From: Nonomuraea soli
GTDB lineage: Bacteria > Actinomycetota > Actinomycetes > Streptosporangiales > Streptosporangiaceae
Assembly (NCBI RefSeq): GCF_013761175.1
Contig: NZ_JACDUR010000006.1
Coordinates: forward strand, 804,427 to 868,426
Direction of reading: 5' to 3'
Length of the DNA stretch: 64,000 nucleotides
The position numbers and the translations under genes were made by a program. The notes under the pieces were generated by a model. That model saw only the letters and a list, made by a program, of their open reading frames with translations, was not told where the DNA came from and ran no database searches. Within the stretch, counting starts at the first letter, position 1, and the number at the start of each line of letters is the position of its first letter. Positions 34,254 through 42,132 of the stretch are shown one piece after another.

Positions 34254-35662
34254 TCCGGCTCACCTGGGTCCAGCCGGAGGACCTGGTCGGCCACGAGCTG
34301 CGCCAGGCCACCGAGGACGGCCGCGCCCCCGGCGCCCCCGGTGCCGGTCGGCCGGCCAGTGCCGAGCAGACCCGTGACGTCGGTGGCACCGCGAGGGGTG
34401 CTGGTACGGCGGACGCCGTGGCGGAGATCGCGCGGCGGTGGCGTGACGCCGGTGGGCACGAGGCGCCGCCACGGGCGGGCGCCTCGGCTCCTGACGCCCG
34501 CCACCTGCGCGGCCTGGCCGAGGCCCTGCTCGACGAGCTGGCCGCCATCCCCTCGCCGCTCGACGAGCCGTCCGAGTTCGACGACATCGTCGCCGCCTGC
34601 CCGGCGTGGCCCGAGCCCGGCCGCGGCATCACCAGCGGCGAGCGGGTCCTGAACGCCTGGCAGGGCAGGGCGGCCGGATGCGTGCTCGGCAAGCCCGTGG
34701 AGAAGATCCCGCGCGAGGGCATCAGGGAGATCGCCGAGGCCACCGGCAACTGGCCGATCAGCGGCTGGTTCACCGCCGTCGGCCTGCCGCCGGAGGTCGC
34801 GGGCCGCTGGCCGTGGAACCGCCGCAGCGCCGTCAACTCCCTGGCCGAGAACATCGACGGCGTCCCCGAGGACGACGACCTCAACTACCCGCTGCTGGCC
34901 CTGACGGTGCTGCGCAGGTACGGCAGGGCGTTCACGACCGAGGACGTCGCCCAGGTCTGGCTCGACGAGCTGCCCGCGGGCCGCACGTTCACCGCCGAGC
35001 GTGTCGCCTACCGCAACCTGCTGCAGGGCCTGGAGCCGCCGGAGACGGCGAGCTTCCGCAACCCGTTCAGGGAGTGGATCGGCGCCCTGATCAGGGCCGA
35101 CGTGTACGGCTGGACGAACCCGGGCGACCCGGCCACCGCGGCCGAGCACGCCTGGCGCGACGCCCGCCTGACGCACACGGCCAACGGCGTCTACGGCGCC
35201 ATGTTCGCCGCCGCCCTGTGCGCGCAGTCGCTGGTCGCCTCCGACGTCCTGGAGGCGGTGGAGGCGGGGATAGCGGTCGTGCCGCCCGCCTCCCGCCTGG
35301 GCGCGGCGCTGCGGGCGGCCGTCGACGACGCGCGGTCGGAGCCCGACTTCGAGAGGGTGATCGACCGGCTCTACGAACGCCACGGTCACCTGCACTGGGT
35401 GCACACGATCAACAACGCGGCCCTGATCGCCGCCGCGCTCGTGCACGGGAAGGGCGATTTCACCCGCTCGATCGCCGGGGCGGTCGCGGCCGGATGGGAC
35501 ACCGACTCGGCGGGCGCCACGGTCGGGTCCGTGGCCGGGGCGATCTCCGGCGTGCCCGATCGGTGGCGCATGAAGAACACCCTGGCCAGCAGCCTCACCG
35601 GATTCGACGGAATCGGCCTGGACGAGCTGGGAGGATGGACTCATGATCTCGGTTTTCGGTAG
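34250..35662 (+). CDS. ADP-ribosylglycohydrolase-family protein 4 (long N-terminus)
   Basis: A 470-residue protein. The first 18 residues (MIRLTWVQPEDLVGHELR) and AVAEIARRWRDAGG are a conserved N-terminal element of this subgroup, here split by a low-complexity insert of about 30 residues rich in Gly, Ala and Pro. The ARH fold begins at ERVLNAWQGRAAGCVLGKPVEKIP. The first metal motif is EDDDLNYPLL and the C-terminal one is AAGWDTDSAGATVGSVAGA. Its 3' end overlaps ribokinase by 20 nt, a strong sign of joint function. Confidence 0.88.
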   Translation: MIRLTWVQPEDLVGHELRQATEDGRAPGAPGAGRPASAEQTRDVGGTARGAGTADAVAEIARRWRDAGGHEAPPRAGASAPDARHLRGLAEALLDELAAIPSPLDEPSEFDDIVAACPAWPEPGRGITSGERVLNAWQGRAAGCVLGKPVEKIPREGIREIAEATGNWPISGWFTAVGLPPEVAGRWPWNRRSAVNSLAENIDGVPEDDDLNYPLLALTVLRRYGRAFTTEDVAQVWLDELPAGRTFTAERVAYRNLLQGLEPPETASFRNPFREWIGALIRADVYGWTNPGDPATAAEHAWRDARLTHTANGVYGAMFAAALCAQSLVASDVLEAVEAGIAVVPPASRLGAALRAAVDDARSEPDFERVIDRLYERHGHLHWVHTINNAALIAAALVHGKGDFTRSIAGAVAAGWDTDSAGATVGSVAGAISGVPDRWRMKNTLASSLTGFDGIGLDELGGWTHDLGFR

Positions 35663-36533
35663 CGCGAACATGGACCTCGTCGCGTACGTCTCCCAGGCCC
35701 CCAAGCTCGGCGAGACGGTCACGGGTCGGGCTTTCCACACCGTCCCGGGCGGCAAGGGCGCCAACCAGGCCGTCGCCGCCGCCCGTGCGGGCGCGGAGGT
35801 CACCTTCCTGGGCGCCGTCGGCGACGACGGCTTCGGCATCGCCCTGCGCTCCACCCTCGTGGACGCCGGGATCGAGGTGTCGGCGCTGCGCCAGGTGCCG
35901 GGCGCCAGCGGCATCGCGCACATCGTCGTCGACGACTCGGGCGGCAACTCCATCATCGTGGTGCCCGGCGCCAACGGCACCGTCACCGGCCTGACCGGCG
36001 ACGACCACGCCCTGATCTCCGCCTCCAGCGCCCTGCTGCTCCAGCTGGAACTGCCCATCGAGGGCGTCACCGCCGCCGCCCGCGCCGCCCGCGAGGCGGG
36101 CGTGCAGGTCGTGCTCACCCCGGCGCCCTCCAGGCCGCTTCCCGCCGAGCTGCTGGAGGCCGTCACCCTGCTGGTGCCCAACGAGCACGAGGCGGCCGAC
36201 CTGACGGGCGCCTCCGACGCGGAGTCCGCGCTGGAGGAACTGCTGAAGCTGGTGCCCGAGGTGGTCATCACGCTCGGCTCACAAGGGGCGCTGTACGGCT
36301 CGCGTTCCGGCGAGCGGCTGCGCGTGCCCGCCGTCAAGGTGGAGGCCGTCGACACGACCGCCGCCGGAGACACCTTCGTCGGCGCGCTGGCCGTCGCCCG
36401 CTCGGAGGGTCTCGGTCCTGAGGAGGCGCTGCGTTTCGCCTCCGCGGCCGCCTCGATCTCGGTCCAGCGCGAGGGCGCGAGCACCTCGATGCCCGGCCGC
36501 GACGAGATCGACGCCCAGCTGGCGGCCCACTGA
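35643..36533 (+). CDS. rbsK: Ribokinase
   Basis: A 296-residue PfkB kinase with ribokinase signatures: the N-terminal SANMDLVAYV, VPGGKGANQAVAAARAG near residue 36, and the C-terminal DTTAAGDTFVGALAVA with the catalytic Asp. It converts ribose to ribose-5-phosphate with ATP. As the last gene of the operon, overlapping the fourth hydrolase-family gene, it is the main evidence that the hydrolases release a ribose moiety. A GC-rich terminator follows. Confidence 0.93.
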   Translation: MISVFGSANMDLVAYVSQAPKLGETVTGRAFHTVPGGKGANQAVAAARAGAEVTFLGAVGDDGFGIALRSTLVDAGIEVSALRQVPGASGIAHIVVDDSGGNSIIVVPGANGTVTGLTGDDHALISASSALLLQLELPIEGVTAAARAAREAGVQVVLTPAPSRPLPAELLEAVTLLVPNEHEAADLTGASDAESALEELLKLVPEVVITLGSQGALYGSRSGERLRVPAVKVEAVDTTAAGDTFVGALAVARSEGLGPEEALRFASAAASISVQREGASTSMPGRDEIDAQLAAH

Positions 36534-36537
36534 GCTC

Positions 36538-36575
36538 GGGGCGGGCCGGGGTGGGATCGACCTCCGGCCCGTCCC
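36538..36575 (+). terminator. Terminator of the deribosylation operon
   Basis: A stem with CGGGCCGG (36542-36549) paired to CCGGCCCG (36564-36571), extended by G/C pairs on both sides, starts 5 nt after the rbsK stop. A smaller stem GACCC/GGGTC follows directly. Confidence 0.7.
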
Positions 36576-36618
36576 GACCCTGCACGGGTCGTCGCGGCGC
36601 CCATGACATGGTGGACCC

Positions 36619-37440
36619 ATGGACTTCCTCCCGCACTTCCGTCGTGAGATCCAGAAGTTCGAGGCCGTCGCGCGGCAGGTGACCGACGCGCCGCCGGTGC
36701 CGTCGTGTCCCGGCTGGTCGATGGCCGACCTGGTAATGCACCTGGGCGGGGTGCACCGCGGCATCGTGCAGCTCGTCGAGGACAAGCGCCAGGGTTTCCC
36801 CGACATGTCCGACCTGGGGTTCCTGAAGCTGCCCGACGACCTGTCCGGCTGGCCCGACCCCGCGCGGGCACCGAACCTCGGGCCGATGCCGCCGGACCTG
36901 TGCGACTGGTTCGCCGAAGGCGCGGCGGAGCTGGCGGCGCTGTTCGCCGCGCGCACGGCCGACGAACCGGCGTGGACCTGGTCGGCCGAGCAGACCGTCG
37001 GGTTCTGGCTGCGCATGCAGACCGTCGAGGCGGCGAGCCACCGGTGGGACGCCCAGCTCGCGGTGGGCGAGCCGGAGCCGATCGACCGCGAGCTGGCCGC
37101 CGACGCCGTCGCCCAGACCTTCGAGGTGATGGTCCCGGCCCGCCGCGCCTGGACCCAGGCGCCGCCCGGCGCGGGCGAGAGCTACCTGTTCCGTCAAAGC
37201 GACGGCGACGGCGTGTGGGCGGTGCGCTTCGACGGCGCCGCGATCACGTACGAAGCGGGCGAGCACCCAGCCGAGGCCGCCGAGCACGCGGGCGAGGTGG
37301 GCGCGCACGCGGTCGAGGCGGACGGCACCGCCTCCGACCTGATGCTCTTCCTCTGGCACCGGATCGGCACCGACACCCTCCGGATCACCGGCGACCGCTC
37401 CCTTCTGGACCGTTACTTCGTGCTGGTTCCGCCCGTGTGA
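36619..37440 (+). CDS. Maleylpyruvate isomerase-family mycothiol-dependent protein
   Basis: A 273-residue protein. Its N-terminal half is a DinB-like MDMPI domain (VPSCPGWSMADLVMHLGGVHRG, with His41 as a metal-type ligand; TVEAASHRWDAQLA with the second His), and its C-terminal half is the MDMPI-C domain (ASDLMLFLWHRIGTDTLRITGD). Such proteins use mycothiol as cofactor or leaving group in isomerisation, detoxification or thiol transfer. Mycothiol is made only by actinobacteria, so this is a taxonomic marker. A CATGGT box stands 6 nt before the ATG. Confidence 0.85.
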   Translation: MDFLPHFRREIQKFEAVARQVTDAPPVPSCPGWSMADLVMHLGGVHRGIVQLVEDKRQGFPDMSDLGFLKLPDDLSGWPDPARAPNLGPMPPDLCDWFAEGAAELAALFAARTADEPAWTWSAEQTVGFWLRMQTVEAASHRWDAQLAVGEPEPIDRELAADAVAQTFEVMVPARRAWTQAPPGAGESYLFRQSDGDGVWAVRFDGAAITYEAGEHPAEAAEHAGEVGAHAVEADGTASDLMLFLWHRIGTDTLRITGDRSLLDRYFVLVPPV

Positions 37441-37454
37441 GTACGATGACGATC

Positions 37455-38246
37455 ATGGACCAGGTGCCCGAGATCCTTCGCGAGGTCGCCGAGCAGGCCA
37501 TCATCCCGCGCTTCAGGGCCCTGTCCGGGGGCGACGTGAGCGAGAAGTCCCCGGGCGAGCTGGTCACCGTCGCCGACCGCGAGGCCGAGGCGCTGATCGC
37601 CCCGCGGCTGCGCGCCCTGCTCGACGTGCCCGTCGTGGGGGAGGAGGCCAGCTCCGACGCTCCCGGCCTGCGCGCCGCCCTGCACGACACGGCGTGGCTG
37701 GTCGACCCGCTCGACGGCACCTCCAACTTCATCGCCGGGATCCCGGACTTCGCGGTGATGGCGGCCCTGGTCAGGAACGGCAGGACGGTCGCCGGCTGGA
37801 TCCTGCGCCCGATGCTCGACGGCGCCCGGCTCACCGGATGGCGGATGTACGCCGCGGAGCTGGGCGGCGGCGCGTGGCGCGACGGTGAACGCCTCTGGCG
37901 CGAACCCGCCCGCCCCCCGCTGAGCGGCGCCGCGCTCACGCGCTTCTTCGACCCCCAGGCCAGGGCGAGGCTGACCGCGGCGCAGGTGCACTTCAGGCGC
38001 CTGACGCCGGGGGCCAAGTGCGCCGGGGTCGACTATCCCCGGGTGGTCGACGGGGAGCAGGACTTCGTGCTCTTCCACCGCACCCTGCCGTGGGACCACG
38101 CGCCTGGCACCCTGCTGGTGTCGGAGGCGGGCGGCATGGCGGCACGTCCGGGCGGCGCCGCCTACCGCCCGGCCGAGGAGAGCGTCGGCCTGCTGGCGGC
38201 GGCCGACGCCGCCTCCTGGAAACGGGTCGCCGCACTGGTCTTCTAG
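37455..38246 (+). CDS. Inositol monophosphatase-family phosphatase
   Basis: About 263 residues. The metal-site motifs are LVDPLDGTSNFIAG and, near the end, WDHAPGTLLVSEAGG, as in inositol-1-phosphatase and 3'-phosphoadenosine phosphatase relatives. The upstream Glu is in VVGEEASSD. ATG 37455 is preferred because TACGAT lies 7 nt upstream and MDQVPEILREVAEQ is a normal beginning; ATG 37446 or GTG 37437 (overlapping the previous stop) are alternatives. The substrate could be an inositol phosphate used in mycothiol or phosphoinositide synthesis (inference). Confidence 0.87.
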   Translation: MDQVPEILREVAEQAIIPRFRALSGGDVSEKSPGELVTVADREAEALIAPRLRALLDVPVVGEEASSDAPGLRAALHDTAWLVDPLDGTSNFIAGIPDFAVMAALVRNGRTVAGWILRPMLDGARLTGWRMYAAELGGGAWRDGERLWREPARPPLSGAALTRFFDPQARARLTAAQVHFRRLTPGAKCAGVDYPRVVDGEQDFVLFHRTLPWDHAPGTLLVSEAGGMAARPGGAAYRPAEESVGLLAAADAASWKRVAALVF

Positions 38247-38248
38247 GC

Positions 38249-38274
38249 GCCGGCCCGCCCGGCCACCGGCCGGC
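38249..38274. terminator. Hairpin between convergent genes
   Basis: Seven-bp arms GCCGGCC (38249-38255) and GGCCGGC (38268-38274) with a 12-nt loop between the phosphatase and the TetR gene; it overlaps the last base of the TetR stop. Confidence 0.45.
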
Positions 38275-38846
38275 TACAGTTCGTCGATCTTCGCCAGGTC
38301 GAGGGTGCGCTGCACCAGGTCGCTCAGATCCGCCGCGCCGTCCGATGCCACCCACGCGGCGAGCGCGACGTCCAGCGCGGTGAAGGCGACGCCCGCGATG
38401 AGCGCGGCGCGCACCGGGTCGGTCCCCGACCGTGCCTGGAGCCTGGCGGCGACGCTCTGGCGCCACTGGAACTGCCGGTCCAGGTACCGGGCACGCAGCG
38501 CGGGCGTGCCGATGATGAGCTTGCTCAGAGCCAGCGCCTTCTCCGGGAAGCCGCGATAGTGCACCGTCAGCTCCATCAGCGCGTGCCGTACGGACAGGGC
38601 GGGCGCCTCGTCGGCCGGCCGCCCGTCGATCACCGACTCCGCGTGCTCGCCGACGGCCGTGAGGACCTCGACGATCACATCCTCCTTCGAGCGGAAGTAG
38701 CGGAAGAAGGTGCGCCGGGACACGCCCGCGGCCTCGACGATCTGCTCGACCGTCGTCTCCTCGTAGCCGTTGCGGGCGATCAGCTGGGCCGCGACGTGCG
38801 ACAGCTCGTCCTTGACCAGCTGGCGCTTGCGCTCGAGGAAACTCAC
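38274..38846 (-). CDS. TetR-family repressor
   Basis: A 190-residue regulator. The DNA-binding part reads LSHVAAQLIARNGYEETTVEQIVEAAGVSRRTFFRYFRSKEDV as separate blocks of the family; the C-terminal ligand-binding part has no recognised ligand group. GTG 38846 is selected over ATG 38867 because TATCCT lies exactly 6 nt upstream. It is divergent from an SDR gene whose promoter holds a near-perfect 15-bp palindrome, so it probably represses that gene and perhaps itself. Confidence 0.9.
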   Translation of the reverse strand: MSFLERKRQLVKDELSHVAAQLIARNGYEETTVEQIVEAAGVSRRTFFRYFRSKEDVIVEVLTAVGEHAESVIDGRPADEAPALSVRHALMELTVHYRGFPEKALALSKLIIGTPALRARYLDRQFQWRQSVAARLQARSGTDPVRAALIAGVAFTALDVALAAWVASDGAADLSDLVQRTLDLAKIDEL

Positions 38847-38874
38847 CCGGCAAGGATAGCACCCCATGCAGTCC

Positions 38875-38903
38875 TTGACACTCAGTGCCAAAAGATGCAC
38901 TCT
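38875..38903 (+). promoter_or_regulatory. Promoter and TetR operator of the SDR gene
   Basis: The -35 TTGACA (38875-38880), a 17-bp spacer and a -10 CACTCT (38898-38903) lead, 7 nt later, to the SDR ATG. A palindrome TGnCACTnAGTGnCA (38876-38890) covers the -35 and the start of the spacer, a classical TetR operator position. A second, shorter inverted repeat AGTGC/GCACT spans 38884-38901. Confidence 0.65.
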
Positions 38904-38910
38904 GGGACGC

Positions 38911-39810
38911 ATGGACCGATGGACCTATGCCAACGTGCCCGACCTGACGGGCAAGACCGCGATCGTCACCGGAGCCAACAGCGGCCTCGGGTTCGTCAGC
39001 GCGAGAGAGCTCGCCCGCAAGGGCGCCAAAGTGATCATGGCGGTGCGCGACGAGCGCAAGGGCGGCGCGGCCAAGGCCGAGATCGAGCAGGCGATCACCG
39101 GCGCCGATCTGGACCTGCGCCTCATGGACCTGGCCGACCTCGACTCGGTGCGCGCCTTCGCGGCGGGCGTCGACGGCAGGATCGACATCCTCATGAACAA
39201 CGCCGGCGTCATGATGCCGCCCCGCACGCTCACCAAGCAGGGCTTCGAGCTGCAGTTCGGCGCCAACCACCTGGCCCACTTCGCGCTCACCGGGCTGCTG
39301 CTCGACCGCCTGGCCGACGACGGGCGCGTGGTGACCGTCAGCTCCGACCTGCACCGGCGCGGCCGTATCGACTTCGACGACCCGCACGGCGAGCGGCGTT
39401 ACTCCCCGCTCGGCCACTACGCCCAGTCGAAGTTCGCCAACGTGCTGTTCGCCCTGGAGCTCGACCGGCGGCTGACCGTGGCGGGCTCGCGGATCAGGAG
39501 CCTGGTCACCCATCCTGGATACTCGGCGACCAACCTGCAGACCTCAGGTCCGCGCGGGGTGCTGAAGTGGGGTGGCTGGCTCGGCAACCGCATCTTCGCC
39601 CAGAGCGTCGACATGGGCGCGCTGAGCCAGGTCTACGCCGCCGTCGCGCCGCAGGCCCAGGGCGGGCAGTTCATCGGCCCGCACCGCGGCATGCGCGGCT
39701 ATCCGGTCGTGGCCCGCCCTGTCGCCTCCGCGGAGGACCCCGAGAGCGCCCGGCGCCTGTGGACGCTGTCGGAGCAGCTCACGGGCGTCGTCTACAAGTT
39801 CCCCGGCTAG
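38911..39810 (+). CDS. Short-chain dehydrogenase/reductase (retinol dehydrogenase/WW-oxidoreductase-like)
   Basis: A 299-residue SDR. The cofactor loop is TGANSGLGF, followed by LMNNAGVMMPP, the catalytic Ser in VTVSSDLH and the catalytic Tyr/Lys in YAQSKFANVLFALEL. The long C-terminal part and the GFELQFGANHLAHFALTGLLL block place it with the extended RDH/WWOX-like group often annotated as oxidoreductases of unknown substrate. Expression is probably controlled by the divergent TetR gene through the overlapping operator. Confidence 0.9.
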   Translation: MDRWTYANVPDLTGKTAIVTGANSGLGFVSARELARKGAKVIMAVRDERKGGAAKAEIEQAITGADLDLRLMDLADLDSVRAFAAGVDGRIDILMNNAGVMMPPRTLTKQGFELQFGANHLAHFALTGLLLDRLADDGRVVTVSSDLHRRGRIDFDDPHGERRYSPLGHYAQSKFANVLFALELDRRLTVAGSRIRSLVTHPGYSATNLQTSGPRGVLKWGGWLGNRIFAQSVDMGALSQVYAAVAPQAQGGQFIGPHRGMRGYPVVARPVASAEDPESARRLWTLSEQLTGVVYKFPG

Positions 39811-39827
39811 TCGGCGGAAGGCGGCGG

Positions 39828-40640
39828 TCAGCCGAGGAGCGTGGCGAACTCGTCGCGGTAGGCCGTGACCCGCTCGCGCACCCGCCCCGGGTCGGCCAGG
39901 ACGGCACGCGACACCGACGGCACGACCGCCTGCCGTACCGGGGAGAAGAGCCTGGCCACGTCGGCGGGCGAGGCGCCCTGCGCGCCCACGCCGGGCACCA
40001 GGACGGGCCCGTGGAGCCGCTCCAGCGCATGGCCGATCGACGGCGGCGTGGCGCTGAGCACCACGCCGACCGGGCCGAGCGGCTCATGGGCGGCGCTCGC
40101 GGTGTTGGCGGCGGCGACGGAGCCGAGGATCTGGCCGGCGACCAGGTCCTGGAGCTCGGCGGCCTCGGGGTTGGACGTGCGGGCCAGCACGAAGAGCCCG
40201 GCGTCGTTGCCGACGGCCGAGGCGATGGCGCCGCTCAGGGAGCCGAAGCCCAGGTAGGGGTGGACGGTGATGGCGTCGCAGGCCAGCGGGCTGCCCTCGT
40301 CGAGGTAGGCCTCGGCGTAGGCGGCCATCGTGCTGGGGATGTCGCCGCGCTTGACGTCGAGCACCGTCAGCACGCCCGCCTCGCGCAGGTCGGACAGCAG
40401 CCGCTCCAGGACGGCGATGCCGCGGCTGCCCCAGCGTTCGAAGAAGGCCGACTGCGGCTTGGCCACCGCGGCCACGTCGGCGGCGGCGTCGACCACGGTG
40501 TGGCAGAAACGTTCGAGCCCGGCTGGCGAGTCGTCGAGGCCCCAGGCGTGGAGCAGCTGGGGGTGCGGATCGATGCCCACGCACAACGGACCACGTTTGT
40601 CGAGGCCGGCGCGGAGCCTCGTGCCGAAGGAGTCACCCAC
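39828..40640 (-). CDS. pyrF: Orotidine 5'-phosphate decarboxylase
   Basis: A 270-residue enzyme of the subgroup common in actinobacteria (PyrF type 2). It converts OMP to UMP. The substrate and catalytic segments are CVGIDPHPQLL, LDVKRGDIPST (catalytic Lys/Asp), AITVHPYLGFGSL and LVPGVGAQGASPADV. The start GTG 40640 is supported by TAGCCT 6 nt upstream, a box which overlaps the stop of pcp. It is away from other pyrimidine genes here, and its 3' side is convergent with the SDR gene. Confidence 0.93.
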   Translation of the reverse strand: MGDSFGTRLRAGLDKRGPLCVGIDPHPQLLHAWGLDDSPAGLERFCHTVVDAAADVAAVAKPQSAFFERWGSRGIAVLERLLSDLREAGVLTVLDVKRGDIPSTMAAYAEAYLDEGSPLACDAITVHPYLGFGSLSGAIASAVGNDAGLFVLARTSNPEAAELQDLVAGQILGSVAAANTASAAHEPLGPVGVVLSATPPSIGHALERLHGPVLVPGVGAQGASPADVARLFSPVRQAVVPSVSRAVLADPGRVRERVTAYRDEFATLLG

Positions 40641-40644
40641 CCGG

Positions 40645-41265
40645 TCAGGCTATCTCGCCGGACACCACCGGCACATCCACCTCAACAGTCAGAGCGGTGT
40701 CCACCAGGATCCGCAGGGCGTGGGCGACGGTCTCGACGGCCATGCTGGGCTGCGAGGACGTGGTGACCTGGCCGGGTGAGTACGGCACGTGCACGAATCC
40801 GCCTCGAAGGCCCGGCCGCTCGGTGGCGATGAGGTGCGCCAGCCCGTAGGCGACCTGGTTGCAGACGAACGTCCCCGCGCTGTAGCTGACGGAGGCGGGC
40901 ACGCCCGCCTGCCGTACCGCCTCGACCATGGCCTTGACGGGCAGGTTCGTGAAGTAGGCGGCGGGCCCGCCGCGGACCACCTCCGCGTCCATCGGCCGCG
41001 CTCCCGCGTTGTCGGGGATGCGCGCCTCCATGAGGTTGATGGCGACCTTCTCGACGCTGATCCCGCTGCGCCCGCCGGCCTGGCCGACACAGAGCACCAG
41101 CTCCGGGTCGTGCTCGTCGATCGCCTCCCGCAGCGCCTGCAGCGAGGTGGCGAAGACGCAGGGCAGCTCCACGACGGCCACGCCGCCGACCCGCCGGGCC
41201 GCCTCGAAGGAGGGGTTGGTCGATTCACCCCCGAAGGGCTCGAATCCGGTGACGAGAGTGCGCAT
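40645..41265 (-). CDS. pcp: Pyrrolidone-carboxylate peptidase (pyroglutamyl peptidase I)
   Basis: A 206-residue cytosolic cysteine peptidase (C15) that removes N-terminal pyroglutamate. The start LVTGFEPFGGESTNPS, the catalytic Glu region ISVEKVAINLMEARIPDN, the catalytic Cys in SAGTFVCNQVAYG and the catalytic His in GGFVHVPYSPGQ match the family. The gene is divergent from the DUF2283 gene. Its -10 TACCCT (41279 to 41274) lies 8 nt before the ATG and overlaps the opposite -10. Confidence 0.94.
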   Translation of the reverse strand: MRTLVTGFEPFGGESTNPSFEAARRVGGVAVVELPCVFATSLQALREAIDEHDPELVLCVGQAGGRSGISVEKVAINLMEARIPDNAGARPMDAEVVRGGPAAYFTNLPVKAMVEAVRQAGVPASVSYSAGTFVCNQVAYGLAHLIATERPGLRGGFVHVPYSPGQVTTSSQPSMAVETVAHALRILVDTALTVEVDVPVVSGEIA

Positions 41266-41273
41266 AACCAGGA

Positions 41274-41283
41274 AGGGTAGATC
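41274..41283. promoter_or_regulatory. Shared divergent -10 region (pcp / DUF2283 gene)
   Basis: The plus strand has TAGATC (41278-41283) 6 nt before the DUF2283 ATG. The minus strand has TACCCT (41279 to 41274) 8 nt before the pcp ATG. They share the TA at 41278-41279. Confidence 0.45.
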
Positions 41284-41289
41284 ATCGAC

Positions 41290-41769
41290 ATGTACGAGAT
41301 CGCCCGGCGCACCCTGTGGCTGCGCTCATCGCCGCCACGTGAGGTGACCGTGACGATCGGGCTCCCGGTCGAGGAGCCCTCGGGGGAGTGGAGCTGCCCC
41401 TACCGCATCGACGGGCTCGACGGATGGGAGCACCAGCGCCGGGTGACGGGGGAGGACGCCGTCGACGCCCTGGAGCTGGTGCTGGCGGTGGTGCGCAGCG
41501 CGCTGGCCGGATCGCACGAGGCCCGCGAGGGGTTGCTGGACGGCATGCTCGACGGGGAGCGGGCGGGCCAGCGGGCGGTGTTCGTGCGCTGGGACATGGA
41601 GGCCAATGCCGCCTACATCGCGATGAAGCGGGAGATCTCCTCGGGCGAGGCCGTCAGGCAGGTCGTGGCAGGTGAGGACACGGTCCTCGACTTCGGCCAG
41701 GAGGGCGAGCTGCTGGGTGTCGAGCTGCTCGACGCCGACCGCCAGATGCCCTCAGAGATGCGCCTTTGA
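41290..41769 (+). CDS. Two-part protein: DUF6968-like domain plus DUF2283
   Basis: A 159-residue protein. The first 95 residues (ARRTLWLRSSPPREVTVTIGLP, then WSCPYRIDGLDG and DAVDALELVLAVVRSAL) resemble the small DUF6968-type domain. The rest is a DUF2283 domain (VRWDMEANAAYIAMKREI, then DTVLDFGQEGELLGVELLDA). Neither has a known activity; DUF2283 often occurs with toxin-like or regulatory genes, but none is visible next to it. It overlaps the convergent membrane-protein gene by 18 nt. Confidence 0.72.
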   Translation: MYEIARRTLWLRSSPPREVTVTIGLPVEEPSGEWSCPYRIDGLDGWEHQRRVTGEDAVDALELVLAVVRSALAGSHEAREGLLDGMLDGERAGQRAVFVRWDMEANAAYIAMKREISSGEAVRQVVAGEDTVLDFGQEGELLGVELLDADRQMPSEMRL

Positions 41770-42108
41770 CAGCAGCAGCTTCCAGCGGGGCAGTTCGAAG
41801 GCGACGGTGGTCATCGCGATCAGCGTGACGATGCAGGCGGCCAGGGGAATCCAGGCGGCCCACGAGCTGATGACCGCCGCCAGCAGCTGCAGCATCACCA
41901 GGCCGACCGTCACGTAGCCGGGCACGGCCACGAGCACGTGCGGGCGCGAGCCCGGCGTGGCGAAGACGGCCGGCAGACCGATCAGCACGACCACGGAGAT
42001 CACCGCCAGCGGCACGGAATGCGGCCAGATCGCCCAAGGAGTCGCCACCCAGGCGAGGATCTCGCTGGTGAAGCGCAGGGCTGAACCTTTATCGATCTCA
42101 GTAGACAT
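41752..42108 (-). CDS. Small four-helix membrane protein (DUF2568/YrdB-like)
   Basis: A 118-residue protein with four hydrophobic segments and a family-like start ALRFTSEILAWVATPWAIWP, followed by VLIGLPAVFATPGSRPHVLVAVPG. The length and pattern recall the DUF2568/YrdB group, which has no assigned function; I am only moderately sure. ATG 42108 is used; a strong TAGAAT (42122 to 42117) stands 8 nt upstream and shares its TA with the divergent plus-strand box. Confidence 0.7.
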   Translation of the reverse strand: MSTEIDKGSALRFTSEILAWVATPWAIWPHSVPLAVISVVVLIGLPAVFATPGSRPHVLVAVPGYVTVGLVMLQLLAAVISSWAAWIPLAACIVTLIAMTTVAFELPRWKLLLSKAHL

Positions 42109-42116
42109 ATAGGGAA

Positions 42117-42126
42117 ATTCTATGAT
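42117..42126. promoter_or_regulatory. Shared divergent -10 region (membrane protein / GH2 locus)
   Basis: The minus strand has TAGAAT (42122 to 42117) and the plus strand TATGAT (42121-42126), both near-consensus and sharing TA at 42121-42122. The plus box is followed after exactly 6 nt by GTG 42133, and it is the best promoter for the beta-galactosidase gene 100 bp downstream. Confidence 0.6.
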
Positions 42127-42132
42127 CGGCGG

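Noticed and set aside
26891..36533. ADP-ribosylation-based toxin-antitoxin or phage-defence module
   Set aside because: No ADP-ribosyltransferase, DarT or macrodomain gene is present; the transporter, binding protein and ribokinase argue for metabolism.
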